Part shown: piece by piece, positions 35,750 to 45,400 of the stretch
How the letters are laid out: the number at the start of each line of letters is the position of its first letter
Position numbering within the stretch: position 1 is the first letter of the stretch
Source of the DNA: Pirellulales bacterium
GTDB lineage: Bacteria > Planctomycetota > Planctomycetia > Pirellulales > JALHPA01
NCBI GenBank assembly: GCA_033762255.1
Contig: JANRLT010000033.1
Coordinates: 1-64,000 of the forward strand
Direction of reading: 5' to 3'
DNA: 64,000 bases
Position numbers and translations under genes: made by a program
Notes under the pieces: model-generated
Seen by the model: the letters and a program-made list of their open reading frames with translations, nothing else
Database searches by the model: none
What the model was told of the DNA's origin: nothing

Positions 35750-37864
35750 TTAGCGTTCCCTCTGATACATGGGCAAGTACCGATAATAAATTTCCAAGCA
35801 GAGGGCCCCCATAGCCGTAGAATAGACCCGCCCCCCGTAGCCTCCCCAGACACAGTCGGGATCCCAGCTTCCGGCGTGGGTACCGCTGATGACTTGTCGG
35901 GGCAATAACGTCGCTTGCAGGGCCTGATTCCATTTTTCCCAGGCGGGCCCGCCCTGTTGGTACATTCCCAACGTGCCATAGTACCAGTAATACAAGTTAA
36001 TTCGCTGCGGGTGGGGCAATTCCCCCAGCAAATACACCGCCGCTTCTTGGCCCGCCGGATTGGAGGACTGCATGCCCAGGAACTGCCGGCAGACCAAACC
36101 TTCGGCGGTCATTGGGCGTGTCATTCGTTCCCCCGCGCGGTAAGCGGCCAGTCCCCCATGCGTCCCTCCCGAGGCGGAGCGAATAAATCGCACCATGCCC
36201 TCCCGCGTGGCCGCGGGAATCGATATTCCGGCCGCTTCGCCACTTTTGAGCGCCATCAGTTGCCAGCCCAACTGGCTCATGTCTCCTGGTTCGTTGGTTT
36301 GATACCGCCAGCTTCCCGTGGGGAGGTGTTGGGCCGCAATTGTGAAATTAAGGGCTTTACGTACGGCGGATTCTAGCCGTGTGTCGCGGGACATGGCCAG
36401 GGCTTCGCTAATGGCCAACGTCGCCATGCCATGGGCGTACATCGCGGCAAACAGTTCCGCCTGGCCGCTAAGGTTGCCATCGCGCGCTTGGACACTTAAT
36501 AAATATTCCAACCCAAGGCGGACGTTGGTGCTATATTTCCCCTCGAGATGGGTGTGCCCGGCCCCTAAAAAGGCAAGCAACGCCAAGCCGGTCATGGCGG
36601 TGTCGGCCTTGGCGCCGGCACCGGCGCGATTATGCCCCAAAACTTGGCGTTCGGCCCCCGCGCCATACTTTGCCGCATTCCAACTGCCATCGGGGGATTG
36701 GGCCGCCGCCAGCCAAGCGAGCGCGGCCTGGACGGCGGCCTCGGACTCGATTGTGCCGCCGCGACTTTTCAGCAGCGTGAGCCGATCCGCGGCAAAGCGG
36801 TCTTGATAAATCGCAGGGACATGAATCCCCGGGTTTGACGGGGGAGTGCTGGCAATCGACTGAACATTTTGCCCGGAAACCGCCGGGGAATCGACCTGCC
36901 GCGCGGCGGAAGAGGGTAAACTGGCCGGGAGAGTATTTCCAGGATTATCCGGGATTGCTCCCGATGCGTTCGAGCTTAGCGCCGCTTGTGGAACAGCTGT
37001 CGACGCGGCGACAACAGAGCCGGGCTGATTTGTGTTCGTCGCGGGGAACGAGGGAGCGATGGGAGGGGAACCAACAGCCGCGGGAGGTAACTCCCCTGAA
37101 GGTTGGGGTTCGGCCGGTGGTTGTAACGCGGTGGATAACGTACTGTCCTGGGTGATGGACTTTGCCGTTACGTCAGTCCCGGTTACCGGCAAGGCCGTTT
37201 TGGCCACGATGGCCACTGGGACGGCGGCCATTGCCGGGGAAACGGGGGAAGGGGGGGAAGCGGCTTTGTGCGTTACAGGGAGGGGATCCTGCGCGGGAAG
37301 TGGGGTCATCCGCGCAACCTGATCGCTAGCTTTGGGCGAGGCGTCCAGCGTGGGGGGGGCATTTTCGGGTAGGGGTTGCGGCTCCGATGTCGCAGCTTGT
37401 GCGGCGGGGTCTTTGGCGACCGTGGCGTTATATTTGCTAGCGCGCAGCAGTTCGCCTGACCGCTGCGGAGCCAGTTGGGCCAGATGTTCCAAGTCGGTGG
37501 CGGATTGCAATTCGGGAGCGTCGCCGGGCGTTGAATGAGCGTCCGTGGAAGGTTGATCAACGGGTGGGGCCAGTTGCTCCCAGGCGACCGGCCCCAAATC
37601 AATCAACGTGGCATGGATTCCCTGACCAACAGACGCACCCGCCGGAGAGTGGACAATTTCGATGGTCATGGCGTACAGTGCCAAGAGCAAATGCGCCAGC
37701 ACCGATAACCCGATGCATTTGGTGAGGGGCTGGGTTTGGCCCCACTTGGTGCGCATCAGCACCATAACCGCCAGTGACAGCAGAGCCAGGCCCACATACA
37801 GGGCAATACTGGTCCAACTGGCACGGTTCCAAATAACGGCAATGTGATTCCAAAAATCTTGCAC
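35750..37864 (-). CDS. Membrane-anchored squalene-cyclase/prenyltransferase-repeat protein
   Basis: 704 residues from a GTG at 37864; the next in-frame ATG lies inside the first membrane helix. Two membrane segments (about 17-36 and 48-66) precede a 280-residue Pro/Ala/Ser/Thr-rich linker. From about residue 350 an alpha/alpha-barrel of prenyltransferase/squalene-oxidase repeats follows (EAAVQAALAWLAAAQSPDGSW; LEYLLSVQARDGNL; GSWRYQTNEPGDMSQLGWQL; INLYYWYYGTLGMYQQGG). No DxDD cyclase motif was seen, so cyclase activity is doubtful; such barrels also serve as binding domains. The gene follows exbB and exbD on the same strand, a recurrent planctomycete arrangement, suggesting an energised envelope complex. 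Confidence 0.83.
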   Translation of the reverse strand: MQDFWNHIAVIWNRASWTSIALYVGLALLSLAVMVLMRTKWGQTQPLTKCIGLSVLAHLLLALYAMTIEIVHSPAGASVGQGIHATLIDLGPVAWEQLAPPVDQPSTDAHSTPGDAPELQSATDLEHLAQLAPQRSGELLRASKYNATVAKDPAAQAATSEPQPLPENAPPTLDASPKASDQVARMTPLPAQDPLPVTHKAASPPSPVSPAMAAVPVAIVAKTALPVTGTDVTAKSITQDSTLSTALQPPAEPQPSGELPPAAVGSPPIAPSFPATNTNQPGSVVAASTAVPQAALSSNASGAIPDNPGNTLPASLPSSAARQVDSPAVSGQNVQSIASTPPSNPGIHVPAIYQDRFAADRLTLLKSRGGTIESEAAVQAALAWLAAAQSPDGSWNAAKYGAGAERQVLGHNRAGAGAKADTAMTGLALLAFLGAGHTHLEGKYSTNVRLGLEYLLSVQARDGNLSGQAELFAAMYAHGMATLAISEALAMSRDTRLESAVRKALNFTIAAQHLPTGSWRYQTNEPGDMSQLGWQLMALKSGEAAGISIPAATREGMVRFIRSASGGTHGGLAAYRAGERMTRPMTAEGLVCRQFLGMQSSNPAGQEAAVYLLGELPHPQRINLYYWYYGTLGMYQQGGPAWEKWNQALQATLLPRQVISGTHAGSWDPDCVWGGYGGRVYSTAMGALCLEIYYRYLPMYQRER

Positions 37865-38070
37865 GGAAAGACGATGGCCAGGCGGTGTGAATCTGCAAGC
37901 TGTGACTCGCTTGCCAACTAAGAGCGCGTATCTGTAGAAGTATCGGCTAAAGTACCGACGGGCTATGGCACGATGTTGGAAAACATCCGGGGAGCATGAT
38001 CAATTGCGTCCCTGCGCAGGCATTAATTCCCGGAAAATATTATGTAATTGCTAGTTTTACCGTAGAATGC

Positions 38071-38496
38071 CTATTTTCTAAGGTTCTCCGACGTCGTGTA
38101 GGCGATGCCTAATTCCGGCACGCCCGCCTGCCGGACGGCATGATAAACTTCGGCCATGCGGCCATGGGTGGTAAATTGATCCCCGCGCACGATGACCTGG
38201 ATCTTTGGTTGCTGGATGCGCAGTTGCGTCAATTGCAGGGTCAGTTGTTCTAGGGAGACCGACTGGGCTCCGAGGAATATCCCTCCATCCGCCTGGACGT
38301 TGACCACTTTGGGCGTCAAGGCCGACGCCGCTTCGCTGTTAGAACTTTTTGCCGTGGGTAAACGCAGATCGATGCTTCGTTCCTCTTCGGTGAATTTGGT
38401 CGCCACCATAAAGAAGATGATCAGCGTCATGATCACGTCGATCATCGGCGTGAGATTGAGCGTTGGTTCTTCGAGGGGGAGGGTTTTGAGAGGCAT
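38071..38496 (-). CDS. exbD: ExbD/TolR biopolymer transport protein
   Basis: 141 residues from the ATG at 38496; an extension to 38580 would run through a hairpin and is rejected. The N-terminus reads LNLTPMIDVIMTLIIFFMV, where the single membrane helix carries the functional Asp of PMIDV. A periplasmic domain follows, ending VRQAGVPELGIAYTT. ExbD and ExbB form a proton-driven motor that energises outer-membrane or envelope functions. exbB lies just upstream, separated by a 73-base hairpin. Confidence 0.93.
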   Translation of the reverse strand: MPLKTLPLEEPTLNLTPMIDVIMTLIIFFMVATKFTEEERSIDLRLPTAKSSNSEAASALTPKVVNVQADGGIFLGAQSVSLEQLTLQLTQLRIQQPKIQVIVRGDQFTTHGRMAEVYHAVRQAGVPELGIAYTTSENLRK

Positions 38497-38518
38497 GCTA
38501 ATGGAGGCTGGAGATATT

Positions 38519-38591
38519 GAGTTTGGAGAATTGGAGTAGGCTAGTAAATAGCGACAAGTCGGGAGGTCGCGTAACTCCAACCTCCAAACTC
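38519..38591 (-). repeat. Large inverted repeat between exbB and exbD
   Basis: GAGTTTGGAG (38519-38528) with TTGGAGT (38531-38537) pair with ACTCCAA (38574-38580) and CTCCAAACTC (38582-38591). The loop holds a second small palindrome, CGAC-AAGTCGGGAG-GTCG. In the transcript it would form a long stem between the two coding regions, a possible processing or attenuation site that sets the ExbB:ExbD ratio. Confidence 0.7.
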
Positions 38592-38602
38592 GAAACTCCC
38601 AC

Positions 38603-39481
38603 TTATGCCGCTTTTTTTAGTTTGGCCGGGCGTGCCCGTTCCTGCAGAGCCTCGGCGGAGATTAACTCCACCAGTTCCTGGCCCAAGGCATCCAAACGAA
38701 TCAACAGCCGATCCACGCGGCTGGCAAAATACATATAAAACGCGACCGCCGGTATGGCGACCGCCAGACCGGTCGCCGTGGTTAAGAGCGCCTCGCTAAT
38801 ACTGTGGCTCAGCATTTCCATACGGCCCGGGGCATCCGCCGCGGCGATATCCTTAAAGGCCTGGATAATGCCAAAGACGGTGCCCAAGAGACCCAACAGC
38901 GGTCCGATGGTGGCCAGGCTATTAAAGACGCGTAAAAAACGGCGCAGCTCGTGGGCTCCCCGTTCGCCGGCGTCGATCAGGGCTTGTTCCATTTCAGCGG
39001 CCGAACGGCCCCATTTTTTGACCCCCGCCGCCAGCACCCGGGCGGCGATGCTGCCATTTTCGGCACAGACCAAGAGTGCCTGTTCCTTATCGAGTTGGTT
39101 TTCCCCTAATTGCTGAATCAATCGTTTGACAAACGGTCCCGGAATGATCCGCGCGGTATGCAGGCTGATAAACCGTTCAAAGGTAAACACCAACAGCACA
39201 AAGGAACAGCCGACCAGCGGAATCATCAGATATCCGCCATCGGTGATAAAGCTAAACAGATTTTTACTGACCGCGGGGGGCGGAGCATCCGCCGCGGATG
39301 GGGGGGACGTGCTTTCCCGTGCGGAGGGGGAAGAGGCGGACGCGGGTTGTGCCGGATTTTGTCCGTAGAGATACGTCGAGCAACAGGCCAACCCGCACAA
39401 CACCGCAATCCAAAACAAGCGCAACAGCGTCCAGGCGCGCCCGGGCGTTTGATCCGCTGGTGTCCAAAGATGGGTCAACAT
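38603..39481 (-). CDS. exbB: MotA/TolQ/ExbB proton channel protein
   Basis: 292 residues from the ATG at 39481. A membrane/signal segment (LLRLFWIAVLCGLACCSTYLYG) and a Pro/Ser-rich linker precede the typical ExbB body: GGYLMIPLVGCSFVLLVFTF, a cytoplasmic domain, ATIGPLLGLLGTVFGIIQAF and LLTTATGLAVAIPAVAFYMY. It forms the pentameric channel around ExbD. The extra N-terminal segment, longer than in enteric ExbB, is common in Planctomycetes and resembles signal-peptide-bearing TolQ homologues. First gene of a unit with exbD and the squalene-cyclase-repeat protein. Confidence 0.93.
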   Translation of the reverse strand: MLTHLWTPADQTPGRAWTLLRLFWIAVLCGLACCSTYLYGQNPAQPASASSPSARESTSPPSAADAPPPAVSKNLFSFITDGGYLMIPLVGCSFVLLVFTFERFISLHTARIIPGPFVKRLIQQLGENQLDKEQALLVCAENGSIAARVLAAGVKKWGRSAAEMEQALIDAGERGAHELRRFLRVFNSLATIGPLLGLLGTVFGIIQAFKDIAAADAPGRMEMLSHSISEALLTTATGLAVAIPAVAFYMYFASRVDRLLIRLDALGQELVELISAEALQERARPAKLKKAA

Positions 39482-39628
39482 GACTGCACCTAAACCGCGA
39501 TGAGTTTTTTTGACCAACAACCCGCTACGCAGGGCAAATTACCCTATAACACGCGAACAGCCCGGGGTAAGGGACCCCGAGCTGTGTCGACGTTCATTCG
39601 ATTGCGCGGCCCACGGGCAAGTCGCGTG

Positions 39629-40204
39629 TTAGTAGGGGCTACCCACGCCCGTATCGACATTCCCCACCATGTGAAAGTGGTTATGGTCGATATACACCAC
39701 TTCGACTTCCTCGGGTTTGTGCAAGGTGTGCGGAATCGGCCAACCGACCCGGGTGGTTTCGTCAAAGTAAATAATGCACTTGTAATGGGCGTGGTGCAGT
39801 TGCGCGGGGCCTAGCAAGGGGTAAAACCGCGGTTCATCGACATAGTCGGCGAACTTTTCCTTGACAATGCGCACATTATTGCGTTGCTTTTCCTCGAGGT
39901 AGGGCCAGCCGCCGCGCACCGGACGGGCTTTTTCCAAAGCCCGCATGACTTCGTCATCGCTAGGGGGATCAATGGCCTGAACCGGCCCGCCAGCGGTGAT
40001 CGGGCCTAAAATCGGCACGCGGTCATAGCGCTCGTGCATGTGATGCCGGTATTCCTGCTCTTCTTGCATATAAGGAGAAACAGGGATTGGAAACGACAGG
40101 AAACCCAGGTTGGGTCCCTGCGACACAATCCAAAAGCAGCCGGTGCTGCCCAAAATCCAGAGCGAACAGAACGCCGCGAACGCGGCTTTGAACTTGAGCG
40201 ACAT
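39629..40204 (-). CDS. Putative lipoprotein of unknown function
   Basis: 191 residues from the ATG at 40204, supported by AAGGAG at 40211-40216. The signal region AAFAAFCSLWILGSTGC ends in a plausible lipobox (GSTG-C), so lipid anchoring is likely. The mature part contains VSPYMQEEQEYRHHMHERY and a His-rich segment AQLHHAHYKCIIYFDE, and ends VVYIDHNHFHMVGN. No family named. It lies 148 bases upstream of exbB on the same strand and may belong to the envelope cluster. Confidence 0.7.
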   Translation of the reverse strand: MSLKFKAAFAAFCSLWILGSTGCFWIVSQGPNLGFLSFPIPVSPYMQEEQEYRHHMHERYDRVPILGPITAGGPVQAIDPPSDDEVMRALEKARPVRGGWPYLEEKQRNNVRIVKEKFADYVDEPRFYPLLGPAQLHHAHYKCIIYFDETTRVGWPIPHTLHKPEEVEVVYIDHNHFHMVGNVDTGVGSPY

Positions 40205-40210
40205 GCACCA

Positions 40211-40216
40211 CTCCTT
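40211..40216 (-). promoter_or_regulatory. Ribosome binding site that fixes the lipoprotein start
   Basis: AAGGAG on the minus strand, six bases before the ATG at 40204; it excludes the 32-codon upstream extension. Confidence 0.65.
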
Positions 40217-40293
40217 GGGACCTGATGGCTCAATTCGCCGGACCGGGCAAAGAAACCTTCCTTGACGCGCGGCACCCTGGCGAATGCGGGTGT

Positions 40294-40310
40294 GTGCCAA
40301 TGCTTGGCAC
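40294..40310. repeat. Perfect short hairpin with TGC/GCA loop
   Basis: GTGCCAA-TGC-TTGGCAC, seven paired bases around a three-base loop, between the lipoprotein and the LEPR-XLL gene. Read on the other strand the loop is GCA, like the hairpins at 6856, 9390 and 33570. Confidence 0.55.
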
Positions 40311-40477
40311 TTTCATGACTACCAAAATTATCGTGTAAAACTTTGCCGAACTTGCGGATATTTCGGAATATGCCAAAGAAAACATTCCTTGCGCGCTCCG
40401 CTATCAACAAGCGGGGGTGTATATCCGGGCCAAGAACAGCCGCTAGCATCCATCGCGTCCTGATTTATCGGGCTAAA

Positions 40478-40537
40478 CAAAAAAACGCCGCGACCCGCAC
40501 AGCTAGCTGCTGGCACCGAAAGGTGCTGGCTGTGCGA
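40478..40537 (-). terminator. Terminator of the LEPR-XLL repeat protein gene
   Basis: On the minus strand CGCACAGC...GCTGTGCG arms enclose GGTGCTGG/CACCTTTC-type inner pairing (loop TTTC between GCACC and GGTGC). About twenty bases further a run of seven T occurs. It lies roughly 70 bases past the stop at 40608. Confidence 0.55.
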
Positions 40538-40607
40538 ATCGGACGGCGTCTGCAGGGGGAGTAAGGCTTCCCCGCGCAATCCCGGCAATTTTGGCAAACC
40601 CGGCGGA

Positions 40608-41543
40608 CTAGATAAACGACTCGATTTCCTTGACTTCGGTCTTGGTCGTGCCAAAGAAGCCGTTATCGTCGAACGCGTCAAAACCGGCTCCCCCCGCTAG
40701 CACGGCGTCCAGCGCGGCGCGAACGTTGGTGGCGATGATGGTATCGTTGCCGGAGTCGGTATTGATGTTGATGGATTTGCTGGAAGTAACTGAGGTCAGC
40801 GTCACGCGGTCGTTGTTATCGCCGGTTTCGATGTTCAAATCCTCGGTCGAGCTGTAATTCGACAGGCTGACGCGGTCATCCCCCAGGTCGGTGGTGATCC
40901 CCAGGGCAAAGGCCGAACCGTTGATCAGGGTGACGCTGTCATTGCCGGCCTTGGATTCGACGCTCAGGTTTCCCCCCACGATAAGGCCGTTGCTGGTAAT
41001 CACGTCATTGCCGGCATCGGTAATGATGGTGGCATTGAACCCGACCGAGGTGTTGTTGAGCACCACCCGCCCGGCGTCCTGGCCCAAATCGACCACCAAA
41101 TCGCCGCGAATAATCGCGTTATTCACATTGGCCTGGTCGCTGCCGGCGTCACCAATGATCGAGACGTTATTGGCCACGCGGGCTCCCACGGCGACAAAAT
41201 CATTTCCCGTCCCCAAATCGACATTCAAATCCCCTTCCAGGCTGACGCGGCCAACCGTGACGCGGTCGTTGCCATCGCCCATGCGAATGTCCAGCTTTTC
41301 CAAGCCGGGATTAAGCAATGTTACCGCGGGCAGGCCGTTCACGGTGGTCCCATTGAGACCGCGAATCGTGACATTCCCTGCATCGCTTTGAGTGATGTTG
41401 ATTTCATTACCCAGGTTGTCACCGGTCACATTGAGCAGCGTTCCCTCTAGGGCGATGGCCACATCGCCCGCCAGCGCGATGCGCGATTCACATTGTTCAA
41501 ACTTTAGCTGGCGGCCGTTACGCAAACGATTTCTGACTGACAT
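40608..41543 (-). CDS. LEPR-XLL protein with ~21-residue beta-helix repeats
   Basis: 311 residues from the ATG at 41543; GGGAG lies ten bases upstream. The N-terminus LKFEQCESRIALAGD is an LEPR-XLL-type sequence with Cys in place of the usual aliphatic residue. From about residue 75 the chain is a run of roughly nine imperfect repeats of 21-23 residues, each with an 'l.v.lg.GND.v.l.n..v.g' pattern (MGDGNDRVTVG, LGTGNDFVAVG, TDAGNDVITSN, SKAGNDSVTLI, TDSGNDTIIAT). The GND turns recall RTX-type calcium sites in a right-handed beta-helix, though repeats are longer than the canonical nine residues. Probably a surface or secreted structural protein. Confidence 0.75.
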   Translation of the reverse strand: MSVRNRLRNGRQLKFEQCESRIALAGDVAIALEGTLLNVTGDNLGNEINITQSDAGNVTIRGLNGTTVNGLPAVTLLNPGLEKLDIRMGDGNDRVTVGRVSLEGDLNVDLGTGNDFVAVGARVANNVSIIGDAGSDQANVNNAIIRGDLVVDLGQDAGRVVLNNTSVGFNATIITDAGNDVITSNGLIVGGNLSVESKAGNDSVTLINGSAFALGITTDLGDDRVSLSNYSSTEDLNIETGDNNDRVTLTSVTSSKSININTDSGNDTIIATNVRAALDAVLAGGAGFDAFDDNGFFGTTKTEVKEIESFI

Positions 41544-41803
41544 AGTGTTACACTCCCGTGTAAATGACCGAGGCCCGGGGTGGGCGGGTCAGGGTGCGAA
41601 ATTGCCAGCGGCACATGCCGCCGACCTTCATCCCAAAGGACCAATGGAACTGCCCCGAACCGTCAGCAAAAACGTAAAATCTGGAATTTACGTGGACTTT
41701 TTTGGAATTGGCGGGGAACGTGGCGGTTTACCTGTCTTTTTGCGGTCCTCTAACTAGAATAAAGCCAAGCAAGGCTCTGTTTTTACCCAGATTCGCGTGT
41801 TTC
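41544..41803. promoter_or_regulatory. Divergent region between LEPR-XLL and sigma factor genes
   Basis: 260 bases containing both promoters. A frame open to the left of 41804 (GTG/ATG codons from 41702) is rejected because the sigma factor homology begins after 41804. No operator was recognised. Confidence 0.4.
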
Positions 41804-42451
41804 ATGACTATCCTTCCCTCTCAGGACCCGCCAGATCGAACCGCGCGCGGTTTTTCGGATTCAGAGGAAAAACCGCATAGCGACGGGTCGTTATTGCAGT
41901 TTTATCGGCAGGGAAACAACGCTGCGGCGGAACAGTTATTTGCACGATACGCGGCCAAATTGGAGCGCCTAGCAAAATACAATTTATCCCGCGCCGCGGG
42001 CCAAAGAATCGACGCCGAAGATATCGTGCAATCGGTTTTTCGCCGATTCTTTGCATCGGTGGATCGGGGGAATTACGATTTGCCCCGGGGGGCCGATTTG
42101 TGGTCGCTGCTGATGGTTATTGCCCTCAACCGTGTTCGCTCTGAAGAAGCCCTGCAGCGGGCGGGGATGCGCGACATCCGCTGCACGGTCCCCTTTGAAG
42201 ATCAACATCCCGCCGGTCCCGGACTCTCGGCCGAACAGGGGGATTTGACCCGGTTGCTCATCGCCGAGGCGATCGAGGATCTCCCCGCCCAACACCGGGC
42301 GGTGGTGGAACTGCGGATCCAAAATTACGAGGTTGCCGAAATTGCCGCGCGGGTACAGCGTTCCAAACGGACAGTGGAACGACTCTTGCAAGAAGCCCGC
42401 GCTGCTTTACTTAAAAACCTGGGAGACGATGCCCCGGAGCCACTGTTATGA
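41804..42451 (+). CDS. ECF-type RNA polymerase sigma factor (kinase-linked group)
   Basis: 215 residues. Region 2 reads QLFARYAAKLERLAKYNLS...RIDAEDIVQSVFRRFF, with the DAEDIVQ segment contacting the -10 element, and region 4 reads IEDLPAQHRAVVELRIQNYEVAEIAARVQRSKRTVERLLQEA (split here only by the reader at the helix-turn-helix from YEVAEIA onward). No anti-sigma gene is nearby. Instead its stop codon overlaps the start of a Ser/Thr kinase gene in ATGA, as in planctomycete ECF groups known to be linked to Pkn2-type kinases. Control by phosphorylation is a family-based expectation. Confidence 0.92.
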   Translation: MTILPSQDPPDRTARGFSDSEEKPHSDGSLLQFYRQGNNAAAEQLFARYAAKLERLAKYNLSRAAGQRIDAEDIVQSVFRRFFASVDRGNYDLPRGADLWSLLMVIALNRVRSEEALQRAGMRDIRCTVPFEDQHPAGPGLSAEQGDLTRLLIAEAIEDLPAQHRAVVELRIQNYEVAEIAARVQRSKRTVERLLQEARAALLKNLGDDAPEPLL

Positions 42452-45400
42452 ATATTCCCGCCCCCGCGCGCCAACTTTCCCCCGTTACCCCGGCGGAATT
42501 ACTGCTGGACGACTATGTGCAGGTCTTTGAAAATGCCAATCCCGACGCGGCGGGCCGGGATTTGCGCGAATTTGCTCCCGCCGCCAGCCATCCCCAGTAT
42601 TTGGATATCTTGTGCGAACTAGCCCGGGTGGACCTGGAACAGCGGGCGGACCGGGGCGAATCGTTGTTGCTGGACGAATACCGGCAGCGCTATCCCGAAC
42701 TATTCCAGGTCTCGGCTATTAGCTCGCGGCTGGAATATGAATACCGGCGACTGGTGGGGGCCTGCGCCGCGGAACAATTGGGCGATAGCCTGGATCCGTG
42801 GCGGTTTTCCCCCAGTCTGCTCCGCGAACTATCTCTCCCCGCGCCGGCAGGCGCGTCGCGGGGCGATAGCGCGCAATCCACCGCGGTGGAGGATTGCGGT
42901 TTTACAATTTTAGGAGAATTAGGTAGCGGCACCTTTGGCAAGGTCTATTTAGCACGGCAAGCTATTCTGGCCCAGCGATTGGTCGTGTTGAAAATCACCT
43001 CCGCCGAACTGAGCGAGCCGCAAATCCTGGCCCGCCTGCAACATGCCAACATCGTCCCGATCTACTCCGTACATGTGGGGCGGGGGCAGACCACGCTTTG
43101 CATGCCGTATTACGGAGCAACCACGTTTGCCCAGGTGCTGCGGGGATTGCCGGGAGGGGACCGTCCTCCGCATTCCAGCCAGGCATTGTTGTCCACATTG
43201 TGCAATCAACAATCGACGTTGTGTAATCAGCAATCCACGCTGGGTAAGGAACCATCCCTATCGACCAGCGCTGGTGCATCCCAAGTTCCCGACATCCTGG
43301 ATCGGCTCACTCACCCGGAGGCGGAAGAGTTGTTGGTGGGACCGCACCCGGCGTTGCAGCGGTTGCAAAACTCCGACTACGCGACGGCGGTTCTATGGCT
43401 CTTTGCGCGGTTGGCCGATGGCCTGCAGCACGCGCATTCCCGCGGTATTTTGCATCTGGATATCAAACCGGCGAATATTCTGCTTGCCGATGATGGCACG
43501 CCCCTCTTGCTGGATTTTAATTTAGCCCGCGACCAACGGAGGGAATCGACAACCGAAGTCGAAAAAGTTGGCGGGACGTTGGGCTATATGTCCCCGGAAC
43601 AATTACGGCACTTTAATACTGGCAATGAAAAACTGGATGAACGGAGCGATATTTATTCGCTGGGCCTGGTCCTTTATGAATTTTTGCGGGGGGAACGACG
43701 CGTCACGGCCAACGCACAAACAATCGGGAAGGAACAAATTGCGGCGCAACTGGACGAACGCCGTCGCGTACCCGCCGCACTCGCCGGAAAAAGCCCCGGG
43801 TTAACCCCCGCCGTGGATGCCATCGTCGCCAAGTGCTTGGCCTTTGACCCCGCCGCTCGTTATCAAACCGCTGCGGAATTGCGGACGGATTTGGATCGGC
43901 AATTGGAAAATTTTCCGCTGCGGTACGCGCGTGAAAAATCCTGGCTGGAACGGCTGTCCAAATGGCGGCGGCGACAACCCCGCTTGGCCACGGGTTTGGC
44001 CACCGCGGCGTTGGCCGCTTGTATTCTGATTCCCTTGGCGACTTTGAGTTGGTCTCGGGGTAACGCGTTGCTGACCTCGCGGCATGATTTGCTCGTCGCC
44101 GATATTCGTGACACGCAAGCCAATTTTTACACCGCCAAGGATCGTAGCGAACTCCTGCTGTCACTATCTGGCGGTGATCTGGATTTGACGACGCCCGGCA
44201 TCTTTCAAGCCCAAACGGCGTTACAAACCCTCGAGGAGGCCGCGTTTCACCCCGAACGCCAGACCGCGTTAGCCGCCGCCCTGACCCCCGCGGAACAAAA
44301 AAAATTACGACACGCCGCCGGTGAACTGTCCCTCAGTCTGTCGCGGGTATTTTTACAACAATCACAATCCAGCGCCGATCAAAACGTTCGCCAAGTGGCC
44401 TGGAACCAGGCCCGGATGTGGCAAGAACACGCGGCCAAGCAATTCTCGCCCGAACGGCCCCTAGGATTGCGTTGGCAAGCCGAAAATCTTTCATCCCCGG
44501 TCAATACAGAAATGCTCTTGGCCAGGGTCGAGAATGCCTCCCGTGAAAAAACGGCCAGTGCCGCCGATTTGCTGGTTGCCAGTCAAGAGTTGTGCCGTCG
44601 TGGCGCGTATGGCCAGGCGATTCCGCTGTTAGAGCGGGCAGCGCTCTTGGAAGCACGCAATTACGCCATCTGGCTGACACTGGGACAGGCCTACTACCAC
44701 CAAGAAAAATTCCCCTCCGCGGCCGCCGCCTTCGCTGTCTGCATGGCTCTGCGCGAGGATGTGGCCTGGGCTTACTTTGGCCGAGGACTATGCCATCTGC
44801 GCAGTCGGGATTTTGCCGCCGCGGAGGCCGATTTTTCGGCTGCCAGCCAACGCGAACGGAATTTTTGGGCCGCCGATATCAACCGCGCGTTAGCGTTACT
44901 AGAACTCAATCAACCCCTCCCGGCCAAGCAACTACTGGATGATGTCCTGGCCGTCGGTCAACACCAGACCCGGGCATTACTATGGCGGAGCAAGGCGCAT
45001 ACGTTACTCGGCGATGCCGCCGCCGCCCAGCGCGACAAAGCCGCCGCCCTGGCCAGCACACCCACGGACGAGACGGGCTGGGTGGCCCTGGGATACGAGC
45101 AACTGGACAGTGCGCCTGGCCAGGCCATCACGTGTTTTGACAAAGCGCTACAATTAAATCCCCATTCGCGCGAGGCACTGCAAAACAAGGCCCATGCCTT
45201 GTCGGAACAATTAGGCCAGGTTGAGGAGGCGGTGGCGGTCTTGGATCAGTTGCTAAAGCTGGACCCCGCTTACCTGCCCGCGCTGGGGGGACGGGGCGTG
45301 CTTTTGGCGCGGTTGGGTAAGCGCGAACAGGCCCACGCCGATGCCCAGGCTTGTCTCAAACTGGATCGCAATCCCCAAACACTTTATCAATTGGCGGGGA

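Noticed and set aside
35750-36900. A true squalene-hopene cyclase
   Set aside because: The repeat barrel is present but no DxDD-type catalytic motif was seen and the protein has two N-terminal membrane helices and an ExbBD context.
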